The notes beneath the pieces are model-generated. The model was given only the letters and a program-made list of their open reading frames with translations. It was not told where the DNA came from and searched no databases. From an uncultured Lachnospiraceae bacterium (lineage in GTDB: Bacteria > Bacillota > Clostridia > Lachnospirales > Lachnospiraceae): a stretch of 64,000 nt of DNA. Below, piece after piece: positions 27,130-34,992 of this stretch (the stretch's first letter is position 1; every line of letters starts with the position of its first letter). The translations under genes and the position numbers were made by a program. The stretch lies in assembly GCA_910584845.1 (NCBI GenBank), contig CAJUDH010000009.1:62001-126000 (forward strand), written 5' to 3'.

Positions 27130-27171
27130 GGGAAGGCCTGGGAAAACAGATAAAGGGGTGGGAGTCCTTTT

Positions 27172-28155
27172 ATGGCAAAAAAAGTAGAAAAAAAGAAGGT
27201 CTGGGCGCTTAAAGCAGCAGCCGCGGCGTTGGCGGCGTCATGGCTTGCGGCAGGCTGTAGCAACAGCTTGCCCAGCGCTTCCGAAGTCAAAGACGGCAGG
27301 CGGTACACAGAGGCCCAGATTATGCTGGTAGTGGCTACGGAGCGGAACCGTTACAGCCAGGTGTATACAGACCAGATCTGGCAGATACCGGTAGACGAGG
27401 CCGGAACGACGTTTCAGGACCACTTGTTGAAGGAAGTGCGGAATTTTTTCCGGGAACTTAAGGCCATGAATATGTTGGCAGACCAACAGGGGATCAAGCT
27501 GTCAGGCCAGGAGAAAGACCGGCTGAAAAAATTGGCAAAGGATTATTACCAGAGCCTGACCCAGGCAGACTTGGATTACATCGGGGCAAGCCAGGAAGAA
27601 ATTTACCAGCTTTATGAAGAGTACCACCGTGCCAATAAGCTGGTCGACGAATTGACCAAAGATGTGAATTTGGAGATCAGCGACAGTGAAGCCAAGGTGA
27701 TCGTCGTCCAGGAAATCCTGGCCAAGGATCCGGGAAGGGCAAAAGGCATCTACACCCGTGCCATGGCAGAAGGGGTGGATTTTGAGGCGTTGGCCCAGTC
27801 GGTTTCCCTGGATCCGGTGGTGGAAAAGCCCATTGGGCGCGGGGAAAGGTCAAAGGAATATGAAGACGTAGCCTTTTCCCTGGAAGCGGGGGAGACTGGC
27901 CCGCTGATCCGGGACGGGGATGTGTACTACATTGTAAAATGCATAAAGGACTACGATGAGGAAGCCACGCAGGAACGGAAAGAAAAGCTTGCTTTGCAGC
28001 GGAAAAGCCAGGCTTTCCGGCAGATTTATGATGTGTTTGTCCAGGAAAACCCCACTGACGTGGAGGGGGAGGCATGGAACGGGCCTCCATTCTCTTTGGA
28101 TGAGGAGTCTACGACTACCGTTTTTTTTGAATGGTATCAAGAATATATGGGGTAG
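27172..28155 (+). CDS. Foldase-type lipoprotein with parvulin-like PPIase domain
   Basis: Lipid-anchored extracytoplasmic chaperone of the PrsA/SurA type. The signal peptide ends AASWLAAGC (Cys29). A helical SurA_N-like region covers about residues 40-170. The rotamase-like domain spans about 176-260: VVQEILAKDPGRAKGIYTRA, VDFEALAQSVSLDP, FSLEAGETGPLIRDGDVYYIVKC. It is somewhat degenerate compared with parvulins, so PPIase activity is uncertain. Confidence 0.82.
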   Translation: MAKKVEKKKVWALKAAAAALAASWLAAGCSNSLPSASEVKDGRRYTEAQIMLVVATERNRYSQVYTDQIWQIPVDEAGTTFQDHLLKEVRNFFRELKAMNMLADQQGIKLSGQEKDRLKKLAKDYYQSLTQADLDYIGASQEEIYQLYEEYHRANKLVDELTKDVNLEISDSEAKVIVVQEILAKDPGRAKGIYTRAMAEGVDFEALAQSVSLDPVVEKPIGRGERSKEYEDVAFSLEAGETGPLIRDGDVYYIVKCIKDYDEEATQERKEKLALQRKSQAFRQIYDVFVQENPTDVEGEAWNGPPFSLDEESTTTVFFEWYQEYMG

Positions 28156-28164
28156 GGGATTAGC

Positions 28165-28662
28165 ATGGTTGCATTGAAAATAGAAGATTTAAAAGGGTTT
28201 ACGTCAAAACTCTTTGTAGGGGATGTGTTTGACCAGTGGCTTTTGCGGGAGGCCACAATTACCACTTTTAACGTTTTTACCATTGACGGGCGGATCCGCC
28301 ATGAGTATTATACAAAACAGGAGATGGAGGAAAATTCCATTGGACGGCTTTCGCCCTGGAAAACCATAAGGCCCATTTGTTTTTCTTTGGTGAAAGGGAA
28401 AAAGCTGCCGGGAAGCTTCCATCTGACTTTCCAGCTTTCCCCTGCCGGCCAGGAACGGTTTTTAAAAGAGGCGCAGCTGGATTTTCCGGCAGAACAGATC
28501 GGGGGCCTGTATTTAAATGTCCGTTATGAAGACCATGTCATGCATTGTGTAACAGGGACCTCCCTGAATGTTTTTACCCTGGATAAGCGGATGGAGCAGG
28601 AATGGGACCAGGCAGCAAGGCAGTTTCTGAAAGGGCAGAAAATTGCCTTTACCGAAGGATAG
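28165..28662 (+). CDS. Conserved hypothetical protein (resembles DUF5721)
   Basis: 165 residues, soluble, no signal peptide. It contains two similar segments (TFNVFTIDGRIRHEYY near residue 33 and SLNVFTLDKRMEQEW near 138), suggesting an internal duplication with beta-rich halves. From memory it resembles the Lachnospiraceae family DUF5721, of unknown function. It starts 10 bases after the foldase gene and is followed by the DUF3592 gene. Confidence 0.6.
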   Translation: MVALKIEDLKGFTSKLFVGDVFDQWLLREATITTFNVFTIDGRIRHEYYTKQEMEENSIGRLSPWKTIRPICFSLVKGKKLPGSFHLTFQLSPAGQERFLKEAQLDFPAEQIGGLYLNVRYEDHVMHCVTGTSLNVFTLDKRMEQEWDQAARQFLKGQKIAFTEG

Positions 28663-28672
28663 GAGAAGGCAT

Positions 28673-29404
28673 ATGTGGTTTCGTCAACGAAGCGCCAATG
28701 ATATGGTGCGGCAGATGGGGGTTTTGTTTGCGGCTATAGGGGTTCTGTTTGCCGTTGCCGCTTTGCTGGGGGCCTATGCCCAGGCCCGGCAGAAACAAAA
28801 GTACATCCGGGAGGTTGTGGCGGTCACGGACACGGATCGGCATACGGGCCGGACCCAGGTCTTTTACAAAGTGGACGGAAGGCCTTATACGGTTTGGCTG
28901 GATTATTATTCCAGCATGAAACTCCCGGGGGATACCATGGTTGCCTATTATGACCCAGAGGAACCAGGGCATGTGGTTGTGCATACGCCTTGGCTCTGTG
29001 CCGCCTTGCTGGCCCCTGGCGTGCTGGCTTTTTTTGCAGGCATAGGGATGTGCAGGTGGGCCGTTTCCCGCAAAAGGAGGGCAAAACGCCTTCGGGAGGA
29101 CGGCCAATGCATGGAAGCGGAAATTGTCCGGGTGGAAACGGACCGGCGTTTCCGGCAAAACCGCCGGTATGCCAAGTACCTGGTATGCCAGTATCAGGAC
29201 CTTGACGGGGCTATATATGTTTATAAAAGCGAACCGTTTTTCGGGGATACGCCCCACCTGCAGCCAGGTATGAAAGTAGCCGTTTACAGGGAACGGGGGA
29301 ACGGGGAGAATTATTATGTGGATTATGGACCGGTGATTGAAAAGGAAAAGGCAAAAGCAAGGAGAAGTAGCGAGGATGAAAAACAAGACGCGGATCCGGA
29401 TTGA
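28673..29404 (+). CDS. Membrane protein with DUF3592-like domains
   Basis: Two transmembrane helices (about residues 13-36 and 108-128) frame a beta-rich extracytoplasmic domain (KYIREVVAVTDTDR ... VWLDYYSSMKLPGDTMVAYYDPEEPG) of DUF3592 type; a second such beta domain follows helix 2 (MEAEIVRVETDRRF ... LQPGMKVAVYRERG). ATG 28673 follows AGGAG. Its last 29 bases overlap the WXG100-like gene, so the two are coupled and it may belong to the type VII cargo cassette, for example as a membrane partner or immunity factor; that role is inference. Confidence 0.7.
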   Translation: MWFRQRSANDMVRQMGVLFAAIGVLFAVAALLGAYAQARQKQKYIREVVAVTDTDRHTGRTQVFYKVDGRPYTVWLDYYSSMKLPGDTMVAYYDPEEPGHVVVHTPWLCAALLAPGVLAFFAGIGMCRWAVSRKRRAKRLREDGQCMEAEIVRVETDRRFRQNRRYAKYLVCQYQDLDGAIYVYKSEPFFGDTPHLQPGMKVAVYRERGNGENYYVDYGPVIEKEKAKARRSSEDEKQDADPD

Positions 29405-29690
29405 TTTTAACAAGGCAAAAAAAGAAGCGGATAGGCTGGATGGGATTGCGGAAAAATTGCAAAAGTACGCGGACAGTAATTTAGAGAATTCTATAAAAGG
29501 CCTTTCGTCGGCATGGACAGGGGACAATTCCCGGATGTTTTTAAAAAAAGAAGGGATGATCAAAACGAAAATGCTGAAAACGGCCCGGGATTTGCGGGCG
29601 GTTGCCGCAGACATCCGAAGGATAGCCAAACAGATTTATGATGCAGAGATGCAGGCTTATGAGGTAGCAGCCACAAGGCGCAAAAAGTAG
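29376..29690 (+). CDS. WXG100/ESAT-6-like small helical protein
   Basis: 104 residues with two predicted helices around the motif SSAWTGDNSRMF, a W-x-G turn, preceded by a heptad-like helix (FNKAKKEADRLDGIAEKLQ) and followed by a second (LKTARDLRAVAADIRRIAKQIYDAE). This is the fold of type VII secretion substrates or chaperones. ATG 29376 follows AAGGAGAAG. It is directly upstream of the larger effector-like gene, the usual chaperone-cargo order. No EssC-type ATPase is in the window. Confidence 0.75.
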   Translation: MKNKTRIRIDFNKAKKEADRLDGIAEKLQKYADSNLENSIKGLSSAWTGDNSRMFLKKEGMIKTKMLKTARDLRAVAADIRRIAKQIYDAEMQAYEVAATRRKK

Positions 29691-29731
29691 CCGGGCCGCT
29701 AACAGGAGTTAAAGGCGGGAGGTGCAGGAAC

Positions 29732-30904
29732 ATGGACGAATTCAAAATAAAGCTTTCTAGGGTCAGGAACGCCGTTCAGGAACAAAATAACATCGCCAAG
29801 CAGATGCGCAGGCTGGAAGACGAAGTCAGGAAAGCTTACAACAGGCTGGATTTTGAGGTTGCCCAGAAAAGGGAGGTCAAAAAAAGGCTACAGGCGGCAG
29901 GGGACGACATTTCTGCCGAATATAACAGCTTGTATAAAGCGGCCCGGGCTTTGGGCAACATTGCCAATGCCTACGAACGGGCGGACTTAAAATTGGTAGG
30001 GAAAAAGCCGAAAAAAGGGACGATTACGCCGGTGACGGCCGCAGGGATCGTGTTGGGGGGGATGTTCGGCCCGCCATTTACAATTTTTTTATTAACTGGA
30101 GGGGGATATGACCTAATCAAAGGGCCTTTGAAAACGTTGTTTGACGATGCGGAAACGGAATCCGGGTGGAAAGCCGGGGTTTCAAACCCTTTTGATTGGA
30201 GTGAGAACCAGAAAGAAAAATCAAAGTGGTCCCATAATAAGAAGAACCTGGGAGACAGCGAGATCGACCCGGCGGTAAAATTTTTTGATTACCATAAGGG
30301 AGGTTCAAAATCGCTTTTTTCCGATGAAAATTTAGTGGGGGATAAAGAGGGGACCCACGTAAAAACAAATTTTGACATTGCAAAGGGAGAGGCAAACTTA
30401 GATGTCTATGGCGGGCTTTATGGCATTGACCCCAAAACAGGGAAAAAGGTAATCCGGGCCGCCTTGGGGGCGGAAATGGGCGTTGCCTTTTCCGGGATCG
30501 CTATGTCGGAAGAGATGCAGTGGGGCGATAAAAACTGGGGCGCCTATGCGGGGTCCACCCAGACACTGGGCCGGGCCGAACTGAATGGGGATGCCGTAAT
30601 AGGGCTTCGTGACGCAGAAGGGGACATAAACCCTACGATTCATGGGAGCGCTTCTGCGGAAGCGATTGGGGCAGAAATGACAGCAAAAGGCGGCTTGAAA
30701 ATTGGCGGCACCGATATAGGGGTAGAGGGCAGTGTCAATTACGGTATTGGCGGACATGCGGAATTCGGATTGAAAGACGGAAAGTTCAGCGCCGATATAG
30801 GGGTTTCTTTTGGCTTGGGCGTTGGGTTTGGGCTGGAATTGGACATGACGGGTACCGTTGAGGCAATCGTCGATAAAGCGGAGGCTGTCTGGCCACAGAT
30901 GTAG
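29732..30904 (+). CDS. Putative type VII-exported effector with glycine-rich C-terminal domain
   Basis: 390 residues. The N-terminal 90 or so form charged helices (VRNAVQEQNNIAKQMRRLEDEV) like LXG/WXG cargo heads. A hydrophobic Gly-rich segment follows (TPVTAAGIVLGGMFGPPFTIFLL, about 100-122). From about residue 220 the sequence is an alternating Gly/Ala beta pattern (GAEMTAKGGLKIGGTDIGVEG, GGHAEFGLKDGKFSADIG, GFGLELDMTG), similar in texture to structural or pore-like modules in polymorphic toxins. No nuclease, NADase or ADP-ribosyltransferase motif is recognised. Its place between a WXG100-like gene and two DUF4176 genes supports an effector role. Confidence 0.6.
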   Translation: MDEFKIKLSRVRNAVQEQNNIAKQMRRLEDEVRKAYNRLDFEVAQKREVKKRLQAAGDDISAEYNSLYKAARALGNIANAYERADLKLVGKKPKKGTITPVTAAGIVLGGMFGPPFTIFLLTGGGYDLIKGPLKTLFDDAETESGWKAGVSNPFDWSENQKEKSKWSHNKKNLGDSEIDPAVKFFDYHKGGSKSLFSDENLVGDKEGTHVKTNFDIAKGEANLDVYGGLYGIDPKTGKKVIRAALGAEMGVAFSGIAMSEEMQWGDKNWGAYAGSTQTLGRAELNGDAVIGLRDAEGDINPTIHGSASAEAIGAEMTAKGGLKIGGTDIGVEGSVNYGIGGHAEFGLKDGKFSADIGVSFGLGVGFGLELDMTGTVEAIVDKAEAVWPQM

Positions 30905-31050
30905 CCGGATTAATTACATAAAGGCAGGCTTTCCGGAATTTCCGCTTCTAAGGGCGGCCGGAGGATGGCAGCTATGCAATATGGCAGTGGCTGCACAGGC
31001 GTTTACACCTATTGGCTTATGTGCAAAACATGCACAGAATGGAGGAAGAA

Positions 31051-31383
31051 ATGACAAAAGGGATTCAAATACTGCCCATTGGGACCGTGGTAATGTTGAA
31101 AAACTCTTCCTCGGCAATTATGATTGCCGGGTATTTGGCAGAGTCCGAGGCGAAGCCCGGGTATATTTGGGATTATTCCGGTTTCCTTTATCCCGTTGGG
31201 CTGCGTGACGGGTCAGAGGTATATACCTTTGACCAGGGGCAGATTGAGGAGATTTATGCTTTGGGCTACCAGGACGGGGAATCGTTTGGGTTTATACAGC
31301 ATATCCAGAAAGCGGCGGCCAAACTGGCGGAAAAGCTGGAGGGGCTGGAGCAGCAGGGGAAGGAGGGGAAAAAGGATGTTTGA
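31051..31383 (+). CDS. DUF4176 domain protein 1
   Basis: 110 residues: ILPIGTVVMLKNSSSAIMIAGYL, then IWDYSGFLYPVGL, then a helical tail (QIEEIYALGYQDGESFGFIQHI). This is the DUF4176 pattern, a small family found beside type VII secretion cargo in Firmicutes. ATG 31051 follows GGAGG by 5 bases; ATG 31039 has no SD. It is paralogous to the next gene. Confidence 0.72.
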   Translation: MTKGIQILPIGTVVMLKNSSSAIMIAGYLAESEAKPGYIWDYSGFLYPVGLRDGSEVYTFDQGQIEEIYALGYQDGESFGFIQHIQKAAAKLAEKLEGLEQQGKEGKKDV

Positions 31384-31693
31384 AAAAACTTTGCCAATCG
31401 GTTCGGTCGTATCTTTGTATGGCGGGGAGAAACGTTTGATGGTGCTGGGGTATGTCAAATATCTCCAGGGGGACAACACAAAACTGTATGATTATTGCGG
31501 ATGCACTTACCCGGAAGGGTATGTGGACGCGGAGGCCACAGCGTTATTTGACCACGAAGATATTGAGCATATTTATGCCGTCGGATTCCAGAACGAGGTG
31601 CAGATGGAGTTCCGTGAGCGCCTGGAACAAATCTTAGAAGGGCGGGAAAGGGAGGGCCAGAATGGCCCTGATGATTTGGAAGGGGGAAATTAA
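31376..31693 (+). CDS. DUF4176 domain protein 2
   Basis: 105 residues, the same layout as its neighbour: TLPIGSVVSLYGGEKRLMVLGY, LYDYCGCTYPEGY, then DIEHIYAVGFQNEVQMEF. ATG 31376 overlaps the preceding stop and has AGGAGGGG upstream. The tandem pair may be cognate accessory or immunity proteins for the upstream effector; function is unproven. Confidence 0.72.
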   Translation: MFEKTLPIGSVVSLYGGEKRLMVLGYVKYLQGDNTKLYDYCGCTYPEGYVDAEATALFDHEDIEHIYAVGFQNEVQMEFRERLEQILEGREREGQNGPDDLEGGN

Positions 31694-31711
31694 ATCGGTT
31701 TGCCCGGACTA

Positions 31712-31738
31712 TTAGCACTCATTCTAAATGAGTGCTAA
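31712..31738 (+). promoter_or_regulatory. CIRCE operator (HrcA binding site)
   Basis: TTAGCACTC, 9 bases, GAGTGCTAA: a perfect match to the CIRCE consensus, just upstream of the htpG promoter. HrcA represses from this element until heat shock. Confidence 0.95.
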
Positions 31739-31745
31739 TTTCTTG

Positions 31746-31774
31746 TTGACATTTTCCTTGACTCGTATTAAAAT
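31746..31774 (+). promoter_or_regulatory. htpG promoter
   Basis: TTGACA, 17 bases, TAAAAT. The -35 starts 8 bases after the CIRCE element, so HrcA would block polymerase access. Confidence 0.88.
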
Positions 31775-31895
31775 AAAGTCCATAGGTTCCAGACAACCGG
31801 GCGTAGGCCCGATCACCCTGGCAGGTTCCCATGAAAGGCGGGGCCGTTGTTTCAAGGTAAAAGAAAAAGACAGAAAAGAACAGGAGTGGCATATT

Positions 31896-33899
31896 ATGGG
31901 AAACAAATCAGGCAATTTATCCATTAACAGCGAGAATATATTCCCGATTATCAAAAAGTGGCTGTATTCCGACCACGATATTTTTTACCGGGAATTGGTA
32001 TCCAATGGATGCGACGCCATCACCAAGCTGAAGAAGCTGGAGCTGATGGGCGAGTACTCCCGTCCGGAAGGCCTGGAGTATAAGGTTCAGATTTCGGTAA
32101 ATCCCGACGACAAGTCCATTCAAGTGTCCGATAACGGAATCGGCATGACTGCGGAGGAAGTGGAAGAGTATATTAACCAGATCGCTTTTTCCGGCGCCCA
32201 GGATTTTTTGGAAAAATACAAAGACAAGGCCAATGAAGACCAGATTATCGGGCATTTTGGCTTGGGGTTCTATTCTGCGTTTATGGTGGCGGACAAGGTA
32301 GCCATCGACACTTTGTCTTACAAAGAGGGAAGCGCGCCGGTGCATTGGGAGTCCGAAGGAGGGCTGACCTTTGAGATGAAGGACGGCGACAGGGAGCAGC
32401 AGGGGACTACCATCACCTTGTACCTGAACGAGGACAGTTATGAGTTTTCCAACGAGTACCGGGCCAGGGAAGTGCTGGAAAAATATTGTTCCTTCATGCC
32501 TATCCCGATTTTCCTTGACAATATTAAGGCAGAGCCCCAATATGAGACCATCGACAAAGAAGAGCTGACGGACAAAGATACCATTGTAGAAACGGTAGTG
32601 GAGCCGGCCAAAACCGAGGAGAAAGAAACGGAGGACGGCGAAAAGGAAACCGTGGAGGTGGAGCCGGCCAAAGAACGTTATAAGATCCGCAAGCGCCCGG
32701 TGGCATTGAACGATACCACGCCCTTATGGAATAAGCACCCCAACGAGTGTACAGAGGAAGACTACCGGGAGTTCTACCGGAAAGTATTCCTGGATTATAA
32801 AGAACCGCTGTTCTGGATCCACCTGAATATGGATTATCCGTTTAACTTAAAAGGGATCTTATATTTCCCGAAAATCAACACGGAATATGATTCCATCGAA
32901 GGGACCATTAAACTTTACAATAACCAGGTGTTCATTGCCGACAACATCAAGGAAGTGATTCCGGAGTTTTTGATGCTGCTGAAGGGTTCCATCGACTGCC
33001 CGGACCTGCCCCTCAACGTTTCCCGGAGCGCATTGCAGAATGACGGCTTTGTGAAGAAGATTTCCGATTACATTACCAAGAAGGTAGCAGACAAGCTGAC
33101 TGGCATGTGTAAAACCGACCGGGAGAATTATGAAAAATATTGGGACGATATTGCCCCGTTCATTAAGTTTGGCTGCCTAAAGGACGATAAATTTGCCGAA
33201 AAGATGAATGACTATATCCTGTTTAAGAATCTGGAAGGCAAGTACCTGACGTTAAAAGACTGCCTGGAGGAAAATAAGGAAAAGCATGAGAACCAGGTGT
33301 TTTATGTAACGGACGAGAAGGGGCAGAGCCAATATATCAATATGTTTAAGGAAGAAGGGCTGGATGCGGTAATACTGCCCCACAATATTGACAGCCCCTT
33401 CATTAACCATTTGGAGCAGAAGAACGAAGGGTTGAAATTCCTGCGGATTGATGCGGATTTGAACGATACGTTTAAGGAAGAAGTCAAAGAAGATGACGAG
33501 GAGTTCAAAAAAACGTCGGAGGCTTTGACGGATATTTTCAAAAAGGCCCTAGGCAATGATAAACTGCAGGTCAAGGTGGAGAAGCTGAAAAACGAAAATA
33601 TTTCTTCCATGCTGACCGTGGCTGAGGAAAGCCGCCGCATGCAGGATATGATGAAAATGTACAACATGTACGGTATGGACCCGTCTCTGTTTGGCGGCGC
33701 CGGCGAGACGTTAATACTCAATGCTAACCACAAACTGGTGCAGTATGTGCTGGCCCATGGCGAAGGGGAGAATACAGCCAAATTCTGTGAACAGCTATAC
33801 GATTTGGCGCTTTTGAGCCACGGCACCTTAAACCCGGAACGGATGACACGGTTTATCGCCCGGAGCAATGAGATTATGCTGATGATGGCCGGGGAGTAA
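31896..33899 (+). CDS. htpG: Molecular chaperone HtpG (Hsp90)
   Basis: ATP-driven Hsp90 chaperone. GHKL ATPase motifs: ELVSNGCDAITKLKKL, VSDNGIGMTAEEV, GHFGLGFYSAFMVADKV and QQGTTITLYL. The middle domain has PLWNKHPNECTEEDYREFYRKVF with FWIHLNMDYPFNLKGILYFP, and DLPLNVSRSALQND follows. A charged linker rich in Glu/Thr (about residues 220-255) joins N and middle domains. 667 residues. ATG 31896 is behind AGGAG and at the conserved start; an open frame extends upstream into the promoter and is not translated. Regulated by CIRCE. Confidence 0.96.
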   Translation: MGNKSGNLSINSENIFPIIKKWLYSDHDIFYRELVSNGCDAITKLKKLELMGEYSRPEGLEYKVQISVNPDDKSIQVSDNGIGMTAEEVEEYINQIAFSGAQDFLEKYKDKANEDQIIGHFGLGFYSAFMVADKVAIDTLSYKEGSAPVHWESEGGLTFEMKDGDREQQGTTITLYLNEDSYEFSNEYRAREVLEKYCSFMPIPIFLDNIKAEPQYETIDKEELTDKDTIVETVVEPAKTEEKETEDGEKETVEVEPAKERYKIRKRPVALNDTTPLWNKHPNECTEEDYREFYRKVFLDYKEPLFWIHLNMDYPFNLKGILYFPKINTEYDSIEGTIKLYNNQVFIADNIKEVIPEFLMLLKGSIDCPDLPLNVSRSALQNDGFVKKISDYITKKVADKLTGMCKTDRENYEKYWDDIAPFIKFGCLKDDKFAEKMNDYILFKNLEGKYLTLKDCLEENKEKHENQVFYVTDEKGQSQYINMFKEEGLDAVILPHNIDSPFINHLEQKNEGLKFLRIDADLNDTFKEEVKEDDEEFKKTSEALTDIFKKALGNDKLQVKVEKLKNENISSMLTVAEESRRMQDMMKMYNMYGMDPSLFGGAGETLILNANHKLVQYVLAHGEGENTAKFCEQLYDLALLSHGTLNPERMTRFIARSNEIMLMMAGE

Positions 33900-33960
33900 A
33901 AGCCGTCAAGGAAATCCTCCACAAAAGCTAAGGTAATAGAAATCCCCAAATCAATGATAT

Positions 33961-34001
33961 AAAAAAGAGGGCCCTGGGCTTTGTAAACCAGGCCCTTTTT
34001 T
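33961..34001 (+). terminator. Terminator after htpG
   Basis: GGGCCCTGG and CCAGGCCC form a hairpin with flanking A-run and TTTTTT, so it can act in both directions. Confidence 0.8.
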
Positions 34002-34106
34002 GCTTTATAGGAAATTGCGCCCGATAAAGCAAAACCCCTCCGGCGCCTTCCGGAATAAAATGCCTTTCGGAGCCCGTGGTTTTCGCCTTGGCTTTTTGCG
34101 GAGTGT

Positions 34107-34135
34107 TTGACAAGACGGGGGAACGGCACTACAAT
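34107..34135 (+). promoter_or_regulatory. Promoter of the RNA ligase/HD-Pnk operon
   Basis: TTGACA, 17 bases, TACAAT, 56 bases ahead of the ligase start codon. Confidence 0.85.
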
Positions 34136-34190
34136 ATAGGCATAGGGCCAATCAATAGGGACAACAGAAGGTCAGGAAAGGGGCCAGGCA

Positions 34191-34982
34191 ATGGAGGAGA
34201 TTTATAAATACCCGAGGACCCGCCATTTGGAGGGGTCAAGGAAGCAGGCGGGGGACGAGGATCTAAACAGTGTAAAGTTTTCCCAGATCCGTGGAAAATA
34301 CCTGGTATTGGAGGAAAAAATAGACGGGGCCAACTGCGGGGTAAGCTTTGGCAAAGATGGCAGGCTGTATTTGCAGAGCCGGGGGCATTTCCTCAACGGA
34401 GGGTATGGGGAGCGCCAATTTGACATGCTGAAAGTCTGGGCGGAATGTTTCCGGGATACGCTGTGGGAAGCGCTGGGAAGCCGGTATGTGATGTACGGCG
34501 AATGGATGTTTGCCAAACATACGGTTTTTTATGACCGGCTGCCCCATTATTTTTTGGAATTTGATATTTTTGACAAGGAGAACGGGCATTTTTTTTCCAC
34601 TGCGAAAAGGAGGGAAATCTTGGCGGCCGCGCCTTTTGTGCGTCCGGTGCCGGTGCTGGAAACCGGAAGATATGAAAAGCTTTCGGATATTGTCCGGTGG
34701 ATTGGGCACAGTAACTTTATCTCGGACCACCCGGAAGAAAGTTTGAAAGGCCAATGTGAAAAATACGGGGTGGATTGGGGGCGGACCAAAGGCCAAACCG
34801 ATTTAAGCGGGGTAATGGAAGGGGTTTATATAAAGGTAGAAGAAGGGGATTATACGGTTGACCGGCTAAAATTCGTCCGCCATTCGTTCCTTAATTCTAT
34901 TTTGGATTCGCAGGGCCATTGGATGAACCGGCCTTTGGTGGCCAATGGGCTGGCGGAGGGGGCGGATTTGTTCCGGTTATAA
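34191..34982 (+). CDS. ATP-dependent RNA ligase family protein
   Basis: Covalent nucleotidyltransferase fold. Motif I is EEKIDGAN with AMP-accepting Lys43; motif III appears as VMYGEWMF, motif IV as MEGVYIKV and motif V as DRLKFVRH. 263 residues, the size of compact RNA ligases. It would seal 3'-OH/5'-phosphate nicks or breaks in RNA. The next gene, 10 bases on, supplies end-healing activities that make exactly these ends, so the two form a complete repair pathway. Preference for RNA over DNA is inferred from family resemblance. Confidence 0.85.
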   Translation: MEEIYKYPRTRHLEGSRKQAGDEDLNSVKFSQIRGKYLVLEEKIDGANCGVSFGKDGRLYLQSRGHFLNGGYGERQFDMLKVWAECFRDTLWEALGSRYVMYGEWMFAKHTVFYDRLPHYFLEFDIFDKENGHFFSTAKRREILAAAPFVRPVPVLETGRYEKLSDIVRWIGHSNFISDHPEESLKGQCEKYGVDWGRTKGQTDLSGVMEGVYIKVEEGDYTVDRLKFVRHSFLNSILDSQGHWMNRPLVANGLAEGADLFRL

Positions 34983-34992
34983 GGAGGGGCGT

